From the NCBI RefSeq assembly GCF_002556545.1, contig NZ_CP022685.1:7852001-7916000 (forward strand): 64,000 nucleotides of DNA. Reading direction: 5' to 3'. A program made the translations under genes and the position numbers. This stretch comes from Streptomyces formicae. Lineage in GTDB: Bacteria; Actinomycetota; Actinomycetes; Streptomycetales; Streptomycetaceae. Below the pieces are notes generated by a model, which was not told where the DNA came from, ran no database searches, and saw nothing but the letters and a program-made list of their open reading frames with translations. Each line of letters begins with the position of its first letter. The first letter of the stretch is position 1. Shown here piece by piece: positions 15,233 to 22,528 of this stretch.

Positions 15233-17638
15233 ATGGGGGACGTGAGCAACGAGGATCCGGCAGCGCACCGACCGGCCGAGCCCGGGCCGCGTGCGATCGG
15301 GCGGCGTACGACCGGCGAGTCCATCGAGCGGGGCGGCGGGCGTCTGGGCGTGGCCGACCTGTTGGCCAAGGTCGGCGCGGCGACCAGGGGCCCGGTGACC
15401 GGGGACCGGGTGACCGAGGGCCCGGCGACCGAGGGCCGGGTGACAGAGGGCACGGCGGCCACCGATCCGGTGGATTCCGCCGCCACCGCACCGGGCTCCC
15501 CACCCGCCCCTCCCCGCGACGCGGAAGCCCTCGCCCACGCCATCGCCTCCATCGCCGCCCGCTTCCTGCCGGGCGTACCCATGGGGCCCGACACGGACTT
15601 CTTCGACGCGGGCGGCACGTCCGTCGACGCGGTGGAGCTCGTCGCCGCGCTCGCCCGCGAGGTGGATCTGGACGTCACCCTGGACGACGTGTTCGCCGAC
15701 GCCAGGCCGCGCAGGCTCGCCGAGCGGACCCTCCCGTACGCTCCGGAAGCGGGCTCCGGCTTCCTGCCGGTGCTCGCCACCCGGGCAGCGGATCCCGCGC
15801 GATCCGGCGCTCCCGACGAAGACCTCGACCTCGTCCTCGCCGACCTCGCCCGCGCCGACGCCCTGCCCTGGGCACGCCGCCCCGAGCCCGCCGCGCCGCG
15901 CCGGATCCTGCTGACCGGAGCGACCGGTTTCCTCGGCGGGCACATGCTGCTCGACCTGCTGCGGCACAGCGACGCGCACGTGGTGTGCCTGGTGCGCGCG
16001 GCCGACGAGGAGGCGGGGCTGAAGCGGCTCGGCGCCGCGCTGACCGGGTTCGCGCTGCCGTGGTCCGCGGAGATCCGCAGGCGCGTGACCGTCCTGCCGG
16101 GCGATCTGCGCAAGCCGCGGCTCGGGCTGACGGACGATCAGTGGGGCGCGCTGGCCGACGAGGTGGACTCCGTCGTCGGGGTGGGCGCCGCCGTGGACTT
16201 CCTGCGCGGCTACGCGTCGCTGCGGCAGAGCAATGTGGCGGGACCGCTCACCCTCGCCGAACTGGCCGCGACGGGACGGCCCAAGCCCCTGCACCACATC
16301 TCCTCGATCGCGGTCTTCAACGAGGTCGGCATCGAGTCGATGGGCGAGGACGACCCCGTCGCGCACATCGACGCCCTTGCCGCCGGGTACGACAAGTCGA
16401 AGTGGGCCGCCGAGGCCGCGCTGCGCAGGGCCCGCGAACACGGACTCGTGGTCACCCTGCTGCGCCCCGGCGGCATCGGCGGGCACACCAGGACCGGCGC
16501 CAACAACCCGCAGGACCTCAGCAGCGGCATGATGTCGGCGTTCAGCCGCTTCCGTACGGTGCCGGGCTTCCGCTACATCAACGCGGCCCCGGTGGACTGG
16601 GTGAGCCGGATCGCGGTGGCCGTGGTGTGCGAGCCGAGCGCCTGGGGCTACAACTACAACCTGACGGGCGTGCCGAGCGACCTGTCGGACGTGGTGCGCG
16701 ACATGAAGTTCGCCGGCATGAACGTCCGCGTCCAGGACTGGGACGAGTGGCGGCAGGACGTCGTACGCCGCCTGAAGGACGATCCCGTGCCCGAACTCGA
16801 CTTCCTCGCACGGGTGTTGGCGAGCCCGACCGCGAGGAAGCTCTGCGAGGCGACCCTGACGGGTCCCGCGGTGACCGGCGAGCGCACCGAGGCGTTCATC
16901 GCCGAGTGGAAGCTGCCGCCCGCCGCGCGGTACGGCATGCGGGAGCAGACCGAGGCGTTCGAGCGGCTCGCGCGGGACGGCCTGGCCCGGCTGCCCGACC
17001 GGTCCGACCCGCCCTACCTGTGGTTCCCCGAGACGATGGAGGGGGCGCTCGGACCGGTCGGCGGGAGCGCCGACAGCAGGTGCACCCTGGCGCTCACCCT
17101 GTCGATCGCGAGCATGTACCAACTGGTGCGCGAGCGCCGCGTGGACGTCAGGGGCGAGCTCTCCTGCCCGCTGCTGCACCCGGCGCCCCTCGTGGTGGAG
17201 CACGGCGACGTGTGGGTCCGCCCCGAGGAGGGCATCCCGCTGGAGCACGGCATGCGCCACCCGCTGCTGCGCTACCGGCTGCGCCTGCGCGACGCCGACG
17301 GGCGCGAATGGTGGCTGGAGGGACGGAAGTTCGCCAGGGCGCGGCGTGACCTGTGGCGCCAGACACGCGCGCTGAGCGTACGGCTCGGACGAGTCGACCA
17401 GCCCGCGACGCTGGCCGGTGAGGTCGTGGTGCCCTCCGACAGCTACGTGCGCGACCAGGTCGACGGCATCCGGGTCGACCCGCGCCTTTCGGGCCAGGAG
17501 AAGCGCGTCGCCAAACTGACCTGGCTCGCCTGGTTCGGCCTGGAGATCGGCCGCGGACTGCTCGGCCCGTTCGCCCGCGTCGGCGCCGACCTGCTCGACC
17601 TGCGCGGGACCACGACACCGACGGAGCGCACCCGATGA
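15233..17638 (+). CDS. ACP-thioester reductase with extra C-terminal domain
   Basis: 801 aa. Residues 1-95 are a low-complexity leader with VTEGxATEGR-type repeats. An ACP follows with Ser130 in DAGGTSVDAVEL. Then a short-chain-dehydrogenase-type thioester reductase: ILLTGATGFLGG (225-236), HISSIAVFNE, and catalytic Tyr386/Lys390 in YDKSK. Such domains release ACP-bound acyl chains as aldehydes or alcohols. After about residue 590 comes a 200-residue domain (from YLWFPETMEG) that I cannot name; it resembles, from memory, the beta-rich part between the oxidoreductase and hydrolase halves of actinobacterial GMC oxidoreductase-esterase fusions. The ATG start is 43 bases after the PKS stop, after GAGGAG. 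The ACP here is the likely acceptor for the FkbH-derived unit. The stop overlaps the next gene (ATGA). Confidence 0.88.
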   Translation: MGDVSNEDPAAHRPAEPGPRAIGRRTTGESIERGGGRLGVADLLAKVGAATRGPVTGDRVTEGPATEGRVTEGTAATDPVDSAATAPGSPPAPPRDAEALAHAIASIAARFLPGVPMGPDTDFFDAGGTSVDAVELVAALAREVDLDVTLDDVFADARPRRLAERTLPYAPEAGSGFLPVLATRAADPARSGAPDEDLDLVLADLARADALPWARRPEPAAPRRILLTGATGFLGGHMLLDLLRHSDAHVVCLVRAADEEAGLKRLGAALTGFALPWSAEIRRRVTVLPGDLRKPRLGLTDDQWGALADEVDSVVGVGAAVDFLRGYASLRQSNVAGPLTLAELAATGRPKPLHHISSIAVFNEVGIESMGEDDPVAHIDALAAGYDKSKWAAEAALRRAREHGLVVTLLRPGGIGGHTRTGANNPQDLSSGMMSAFSRFRTVPGFRYINAAPVDWVSRIAVAVVCEPSAWGYNYNLTGVPSDLSDVVRDMKFAGMNVRVQDWDEWRQDVVRRLKDDPVPELDFLARVLASPTARKLCEATLTGPAVTGERTEAFIAEWKLPPAARYGMREQTEAFERLARDGLARLPDRSDPPYLWFPETMEGALGPVGGSADSRCTLALTLSIASMYQLVRERRVDVRGELSCPLLHPAPLVVEHGDVWVRPEEGIPLEHGMRHPLLRYRLRLRDADGREWWLEGRKFARARRDLWRQTRALSVRLGRVDQPATLAGEVVVPSDSYVRDQVDGIRVDPRLSGQEKRVAKLTWLAWFGLEIGRGLLGPFARVGADLLDLRGTTTPTERTR

Positions 17639-18759
17639 CCACCCGACGCACCACCACCCGGCGACCCACCCCGAGGCGCACCGCCACCCTGCGGCCGCTG
17701 TACGCACGTCTCGACGGCGCCACCGTCGAGGAGATCCCCTTCCACGCGGGCGACGGCACCCGCATCGGCCTCACCCGCGTCAGCAGGGGCCATCAGGATC
17801 GCCCCGCGGTGCTCCTGCTGCACGGGCACACCGCCTCGTCCGACATGTTCGTGCAGCCCGAGACCCGCAACCTCGTCGAGGCGCTGCTCGACGAGGGGTA
17901 CGAACCGTGGCTGCTCGACTGGCGGGGAAGCTGCCGCCTGCCGTACAACGAGACCGGCCGCCGGTACACGTACGACGACGTCGCCCTGTACGACATCCCC
18001 GCCGCCGTGTCGTACATCAGACAACGCCTCGACGGGCGGCCGCTGTTCGCGGTGGCGCACTGCATCGGCGCGCTCTCCCTGTCGATGAGCATGACCGCGG
18101 GCCTGGTGCCGGGCCTCGCGGGCGTCGTCGCGCAGGGCGTGTTCCTGACGCCCAAGCTCGCCGGGCGCACGTCGCTGAAGATGACCGTGGCCGGTGAGCT
18201 GTTCCGCTCCCGCTTCGACCACATCCCGGTGGACTTCCGCAAGGTCGGCTTCCGGTCGCGGTACACCGCGCTGTTCGCCCTCGCCTCCCGAGGTGCGGAC
18301 TGCCCCGACCCCACCTGCCAGATCCTGTGCAACTCGGCCTGGGGCGTGGGCGCTTCGCTCTACGTGCACGACAACCTGTCGGACGCCACCCACGACCGCC
18401 TCGCCGAGCTGCTCGGCCCCGCGCCGCTGTGGATCCTGCCGCACCTGCGCCGCGTCAGCCTGGCCCGCAGCGTGGTGCGCTGGAACCAGGACGACCACCG
18501 CTACCGCGCGCTCCCGGAGAACGCCCTGGACGCGGCGGGCAGGATCGACTGCCCGGTGCTGCTGATCTCCGGCAGCGAGAACGGGATGTGGCTGGACTCG
18601 CAGAAGCTCTGCCACGAGGTACTCGCCTCCCGGCAGCCGCAGTTGGACGTGCGGTACGCGGAGATCCCCGGGTACGGCCACTTCGACGCCTTCGTCGGCA
18701 GGGGCGCCGCGCTCGACGTGTTCGGGCACATCCTGGAGTTCCTCGGCGAGCGGGTGTGA
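17635..18759 (+). CDS. Alpha/beta-hydrolase with Cys nucleophile
   Basis: 374 aa. An Arg/Thr-rich leader is followed by an alpha/beta-hydrolase fold: LLLHGHTASSD near 61-70, the nucleophile elbow VAHCIGA with Cys143 where most family members have Ser, and a C-terminal His in GYGHFDAF. A G/A-x-C-x-G elbow is known from PHA synthases and dienelactone hydrolases, and points to acyl transfer or slow thioester chemistry. YDDVALYDIPAAVSYI resembles, from memory, the esterase half of actinobacterial GMC oxidoreductase fusions. Its start overlaps the reductase stop by four bases (ATGA). Together with the unusual C-terminal domain of the reductase it looks like a split two-part module. It is the last gene of the FAAL-PKS operon. 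Confidence 0.85.
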   Translation: MTTRRTTTRRPTPRRTATLRPLYARLDGATVEEIPFHAGDGTRIGLTRVSRGHQDRPAVLLLHGHTASSDMFVQPETRNLVEALLDEGYEPWLLDWRGSCRLPYNETGRRYTYDDVALYDIPAAVSYIRQRLDGRPLFAVAHCIGALSLSMSMTAGLVPGLAGVVAQGVFLTPKLAGRTSLKMTVAGELFRSRFDHIPVDFRKVGFRSRYTALFALASRGADCPDPTCQILCNSAWGVGASLYVHDNLSDATHDRLAELLGPAPLWILPHLRRVSLARSVVRWNQDDHRYRALPENALDAAGRIDCPVLLISGSENGMWLDSQKLCHEVLASRQPQLDVRYAEIPGYGHFDAFVGRGAALDVFGHILEFLGERV

Positions 18760-18811
18760 GGGTGCGCGGGAACCCCGGCGCCGCCGGGGCCGCCGGGGTT
18801 CCCGCGCACCC
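18760..18811. terminator. Perfect 21-bp-stem hairpin
   Basis: Arms 18760-18780 and 18791-18811 are exact complements with a 10-base loop. It starts directly after the hydrolase stop and ends 11 bases before the end of the convergent hydrolase B, so it should stop both transcripts. Confidence 0.85.
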
Positions 18812-18821
18812 GGGTCCCGGC

Positions 18822-19724
18822 TCAGTCCACCGCGGGGACCGCGTCGGCCCGGTCCTCGGGACGGTCGCTCGCGCCGGGCCCGTGCTCCACGAAGTCCAGT
18901 ACGGCGCGCACCACTTCGGGGTCGCCGAGGATCTTGCGGTGCCCGAGCCCCTGGGTGGTGACCAGCCGCGCCCGGTCGCCGAAGGCCGCGGCGATCGCCC
19001 GCCCCTGCCCGACCCCGATCCGGGCGTCGTCCTCGTCGTGCACCACGAGGACCGGTGCCGTGATGACCTCGGTGGCGTACCTGACGGAGAACGGCATGCG
19101 GTCGGCGGGCACGCCGGGGAAGAGGTCCTTGCCGATCCGGACGAGCAACTCGTCCTTCAGGGACGGGCGGAGCTTGAGCTCGGAGACGTACTCGTCGACC
19201 AGGTACTCGAAGTCGCAGACCCCGCTGATGGCCACGATCCGCTCCGCCTCCACGCCCTTGGTGAGCGCGTGGAACGAGCCGAGCGCGCCGAGGGAGTGCG
19301 CGATGAGGGCCTCGAACGTGCCGTACTGGTCGTGGAGTTCGGTGAGGATCTTCTGGTATTCGATGATGGTGGTGCTGCGGCCCGTGCCGTCGCCGTGTCC
19401 CGGCGCGTCGAAGGTGACGACGCTGTAGCCCCGGTCGAGCAGGCCGGAGATGAAGTCGCTGAAGCGCGAGCCGCGCGACTGCCAGCCGTGCACGAGCAGG
19501 ACGGGGCGCTCCCCGGTGCCCCACCGGTAGGTCACCGCGGACTTGCCGTTGACGCGGACGCGCCCGAGGTGCGCCGCCTCGAACAGCTCGCGCTCCGACG
19601 AGCGCATCTTGCTGCGGGCCAGCGGCATGTGGAACAGGGCGTAGGCGCCGGTGCCCGCGAGCCGCCCCGAGACGCGGGAGACGGTGTTGAGGGTCGTACT
19701 CACAACTGCCGCGGTGGGGTCCAT
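18822..19724 (-). CDS. Alpha/beta-hydrolase B (paralogue of A)
   Basis: 300-aa hydrolase. VLLVHGWQSRGSRF (75-88), nucleophile AHSLG with Ser144, acidic cluster HDEDD at 229-233, and His262 in LGHRKIL. It shares with hydrolase A (1928-2785) the block NGKSAVTYRWGTGERPVLLVHGW and much of the cap spacing, so the two come from one duplication. The start chosen is ATG 19724, with GAGGAG eight bases upstream; upstream in-frame sequence runs through an operator and is unlikely to be translated. An operator lies at 19766-19785, 42 bases before the start, which places the gene in the same TetR regulon. The N-terminal 40 residues lack a signal peptide. Confidence 0.87.
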   Translation of the reverse strand: MDPTAAVVSTTLNTVSRVSGRLAGTGAYALFHMPLARSKMRSSERELFEAAHLGRVRVNGKSAVTYRWGTGERPVLLVHGWQSRGSRFSDFISGLLDRGYSVVTFDAPGHGDGTGRSTTIIEYQKILTELHDQYGTFEALIAHSLGALGSFHALTKGVEAERIVAISGVCDFEYLVDEYVSELKLRPSLKDELLVRIGKDLFPGVPADRMPFSVRYATEVITAPVLVVHDEDDARIGVGQGRAIAAAFGDRARLVTTQGLGHRKILGDPEVVRAVLDFVEHGPGASDRPEDRADAVPAVD

Positions 19725-19842
19725 GTCCAGTACTCCTCGGTCGGCGGTAGCAGGAGCGTGGTATATTAGCACGATCGTCCGTGCTTTTAGATGTTGTTCC
19801 GTCCGAGGGGCCACGGGCCCCAGCGCTCATGAGGGGAACGCC
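19725..19842. promoter_or_regulatory. Divergent promoter with operator
   Basis: TTAGCACGATCGTCCGTGCT at 19766-19785 is the most symmetrical of the five cluster operators: AGCACG and CGTGCT form the outer arms of an 18-bp dyad. It sits between hydrolase B and the small monooxygenase-like gene and probably controls both directions. Confidence 0.72.
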
Positions 19843-20304
19843 ATGCCGTCCACCATCTGGTTCGCGCCATGGACGTCGGGACCGGCGGCGGAGACCGCGC
19901 ACGAGAAGAACGTGACCGGCGCGGCCGTCGTCAGCGTCACCGAGTTCACCCCGCACCGCCCCTGGACCGCCCTCGGCGTCAACATCGCCGGGGCGGCGCT
20001 GCGCAAGTCCTGGCCCGAGGTCACCGGTGCCGTCGGCCTCTGGCTGTGGGTGGACCCCGACGTCCGCCGCCCCCGGTCGGGTTCGGTCTCGGTGTGGCGC
20101 GAGGAGAAGGACCTGAAGGGTTTCGTGGCGCGCCACGACCATCTGCGCGTCATGCGCTCGTATCGTGACCGGGGCACGATGCGCTCGGCCCTGTGGGAGA
20201 CCGCGCGCTTCGACGCGGAGGCGACACGGGCGGCGGTCCGCTCCTTCCTCTCCGGCCGCTCGCAGTGGCCGCGCGATCCCGCCGCAGGAGGTGGGCGCGC
20301 GTAG
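19843..20304 (+). CDS. Small protein, possible dimeric alpha+beta-barrel monooxygenase
   Basis: 153 aa starting at ATG 19843 after GAGGGG. The mix of WxxxDxDVRRPRSGSVSVWREE, a HDHLRVMRSYRDRGTMRSALWE stretch and a terminal RFDAEATRAAVRSFL helix recalls proteins of the spheroidene-monooxygenase/DUF3291 type or antibiotic-biosynthesis-monooxygenase type. No cofactor motif is certain. There is no signal peptide or membrane segment. It shares an operator region with hydrolase B and precedes the F420 oxidoreductase by 118 bases, so it is probably co-regulated with the biosynthetic locus. The assignment rests on overall pattern only. Confidence 0.55.
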   Translation: MPSTIWFAPWTSGPAAETAHEKNVTGAAVVSVTEFTPHRPWTALGVNIAGAALRKSWPEVTGAVGLWLWVDPDVRRPRSGSVSVWREEKDLKGFVARHDHLRVMRSYRDRGTMRSALWETARFDAEATRAAVRSFLSGRSQWPRDPAAGGGRA

Positions 20305-20422
20305 AGGCCCTCTTGCCACGGTTCGGGAACGGGTCCAGGATCGTCCCTCCCGCGGGCGCTCGCCGAGGCGTCGCACCGCACGGGAGAGCGCGAGATCAGT
20401 ACCTGAACCAGGAGGTCCTGCC

Positions 20423-21421
20423 GTGGATTTCGGACTTGTGCTGCAGACCGACCCGCCCGCTTCCGCGGTCGTCGGACTCATGCGACGCGCGGAACGCAAC
20501 GGCTTCCGCTACGGCTGGACGTTCGACTCCGCGGTGCTCTGGCAGGAGCCGTTCGTCATCTACAGCCGCATCCTCGAACACACCGAGCGGCTGATCGTGG
20601 GCCCCATGGTCACCAATCCCGGGACCAGGACCTGGGAAGTCACCGCGTCCACCTTCGCCACCCTCAACGACATGTACGGCAACCGCACCGTCTGCGGCAT
20701 CGGGCGCGGCGACTCCGCGATGCGCGTGGCCGGGCGCAAGCCCAACACCCTGGCCCGGCTCGGCGAGGCCATCGACGTCATCCGCGACCTCGGCGAGGGG
20801 CGCTCGGCGGACGTCGGCGGGCAGACGCTGCGGCTGCCGTGGGTGCGCGAGGGGAAGCTGCCGGTGTGGATGGCGGCGTACGGACCCAAGGCGCTGGCGC
20901 TCGCCGGGCAGAAGGCCGACGGGTTCATCCTGCAGCTCGCCGACCCCTACCTCACCGAGTGGATGGTCAAGGCCGTGCGGGACGCGGCGGCCGAGGCGGG
21001 GCGCGATCCGGCCGCCGTGAAGATCTGTGTCGCCGCGCCCGCCTACGTCGGCGACGACCTCGCGCACGCCCGCGAGCAGTGCCGCTGGTTCGGCGGCATG
21101 GTCGGCAACCACGTCGCCGACCTCGTCGCCAAGTACGGCGAGCACTCCTCGATGGTGCCCGAGGCCCTCACCGAGTACATCAAGGCCCGCGAGGGCTACG
21201 ACTACAGCCACCACGGACGGACGGGCAACCCCGACACCGCCTTCGTGCCCGACGAGATCGTCGACCGGTTCTGCCTGGTCGGACCCGTCGAGGCGCACAT
21301 CGAACGGCTGCGGGAGCTGCGGGACCTGGGGGTCGACCAGTTCGCGCTGTACGCCATGCACGACGCGCGGGAGGGCGTCATCGACGCGTACGGCACGCAC
21401 GTCGTCCCCGCGTTCGCCTGA
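20423..21421 (+). CDS. F420-dependent LLM-class oxidoreductase (TIGR03842-like)
   Basis: 332-aa TIM-barrel oxidoreductase of the luciferase-like superfamily. The N-terminus MDFGLVLQTDPPA, LLWQEPFVIYS-type segment, VGPMVTNPGTRTWEVTAS, MYGNRTVCGIGRGDS and LPVWMAAYGPKAL match what I recall of the F420-dependent CPS_4043 subfamily. A GTG start at 20423 sits seven bases after AGGAGG, an ideal site. Members of this subfamily are often found away from biosynthetic loci near hydantoinase-type genes, so it may be the last cluster gene or the first flanking gene. Its position 118 bases after a co-oriented cluster gene favours the former. Possible roles are reduction or oxidation of the released product. 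Confidence 0.85.
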   Translation: MDFGLVLQTDPPASAVVGLMRRAERNGFRYGWTFDSAVLWQEPFVIYSRILEHTERLIVGPMVTNPGTRTWEVTASTFATLNDMYGNRTVCGIGRGDSAMRVAGRKPNTLARLGEAIDVIRDLGEGRSADVGGQTLRLPWVREGKLPVWMAAYGPKALALAGQKADGFILQLADPYLTEWMVKAVRDAAAEAGRDPAAVKICVAAPAYVGDDLAHAREQCRWFGGMVGNHVADLVAKYGEHSSMVPEALTEYIKAREGYDYSHHGRTGNPDTAFVPDEIVDRFCLVGPVEAHIERLRELRDLGVDQFALYAMHDAREGVIDAYGTHVVPAFA

Positions 21422-21431
21422 CCGGTGCCGG

Positions 21432-22340
21432 TCAGGAGTGCGGACGCAGGGCCGTCACCAGCCACACCGCGGCCTTCATCCGCACGCCCGCCGGGGTCGC
21501 GTGGGGGAGCAGCGCGTCCTCCAGGGCGGTGCGCGTGGCGGGGGTGACGGTGCGGCCCGGGGTGCGGGACAGGAGGAAGTCGACCGCGTCGGCGGGGGTC
21601 CGGCCCCAGTGGGTCTCGACGGGCAGCGGGGTCACGGTCACGTCGTCGTAGGAGGCCAGGGACGCGCGGATGTGGTCGGGGTCGGAGAGGGAGGCCATGG
21701 CGGTGTGGGCGGCGGAGGTGTCGGTGCTGTGGCCTGCGCTCGTGCGGCCCCCTTGCTTTCCCCCTTGCTCTCCCCCTCCCTCCTCCCCTTCGCCGAGCAG
21801 CTTCGAGAGGAGGCCGAGCGTCCGGGACTCCTCGGCGCCGGAACCCGCGGGCTGCGGACAGACGAAGACGAGGCGGCCGCCGGGGATCAACCCGCGGGCG
21901 ATGTTGTCGAAGGCGGCGGCGTGATCGGCGAAGAACATCACGCCGCCCCGGCTGATCGCCACGTCGTACCCGGCGACGGGAAAGGGGTGCGTCTGCGCGT
22001 CGGCGCGTTCGAACGCGACGTTCCTGACGCGCTCGGCCTTCGCCCTGGACCTGGCGCGCTCCAGGAGCGGCGCCGAGATGTCGACGCCGACCGCGTGACC
22101 GAGCCCGGCGAGCCGGGCGGCCATGCGCGTGACCGTGCCCGCGCCGCAGCCGATGTCCAGGACGCGGTCGCCGTTGCGGATGGCCGCGGCCTCGAAGAGG
22201 TGGTCGTTGAGGGCGGAGGTCATCGCGTCGTAGCGGTCCTGCTGTTCGGCCCAGTGGTGGCCGAGCGGACCGTTCCAGATCTCTTCCTGACGGGCGTTGG
22301 CGCCGGTGCTGGTGGTGCTGGGGCCAGTGCTGGTCTTCAT
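21432..22340 (-). CDS. Class I SAM-dependent methyltransferase
   Basis: 302 aa with the SAM-binding motif VLDIGCGAGTVTRMA at about 60-74, followed by VGVDIS and FERADAQTHPF, as in ubiquinone/menaquinone-type methyltransferases. Residues 180-210 form a low-complexity Gly/Glu/Gln insert (GEGEEGGGEQGGKQGG) not expected in the fold. It is convergent with the F420 oxidoreductase, whose stop lies only 10 bases away, so cluster membership is unclear. The substrate is unknown. Confidence 0.85.
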   Translation of the reverse strand: MKTSTGPSTTSTGANARQEEIWNGPLGHHWAEQQDRYDAMTSALNDHLFEAAAIRNGDRVLDIGCGAGTVTRMAARLAGLGHAVGVDISAPLLERARSRAKAERVRNVAFERADAQTHPFPVAGYDVAISRGGVMFFADHAAAFDNIARGLIPGGRLVFVCPQPAGSGAEESRTLGLLSKLLGEGEEGGGEQGGKQGGRTSAGHSTDTSAAHTAMASLSDPDHIRASLASYDDVTVTPLPVETHWGRTPADAVDFLLSRTPGRTVTPATRTALEDALLPHATPAGVRMKAAVWLVTALRPHS

Positions 22341-22528
22341 GGTGTCTCCCTCGGTCGTCCGGGTACCGATGCTCGCCGTGCCGCACGTCCCCGGTCGTCG
22401 TACGGGGGAAGGGAGTTGGATCTACCTCACCGGGGCCCCGCGGCGCCGGGACTACTCCCCTGGGAGTAGCGGGCGAGCGGTCCGTGCGGGGGACGCCGTT
22501 GTCGGTGGCGGAGGCTAGGGTGCGGAGC
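22341..22528. promoter_or_regulatory. Divergent promoter with 18-bp palindrome
   Basis: CTACTCCC-CT-GGGAGTAG at 22452-22469 has perfect 8-bp arms and lies between the methyltransferase and the histidine kinase. It is a plausible binding site for the LuxR-type response regulator. A -10-like TAGGGT at 22515-22520 stands eight bases before ATG 22529, which suggests a leaderless kinase transcript. Confidence 0.55.

Noticed and set aside
11806..16113. 1435-codon open frame opposite the PKS
   Set aside because: Low-complexity product without motifs; the plus strand encodes C, FkbH and ACP domains with intact signatures.
15233..17638. Assignment of the reductase as carboxylic acid reductase
   Set aside because: There is no adenylation domain; the order ACP-reductase fits a release enzyme.
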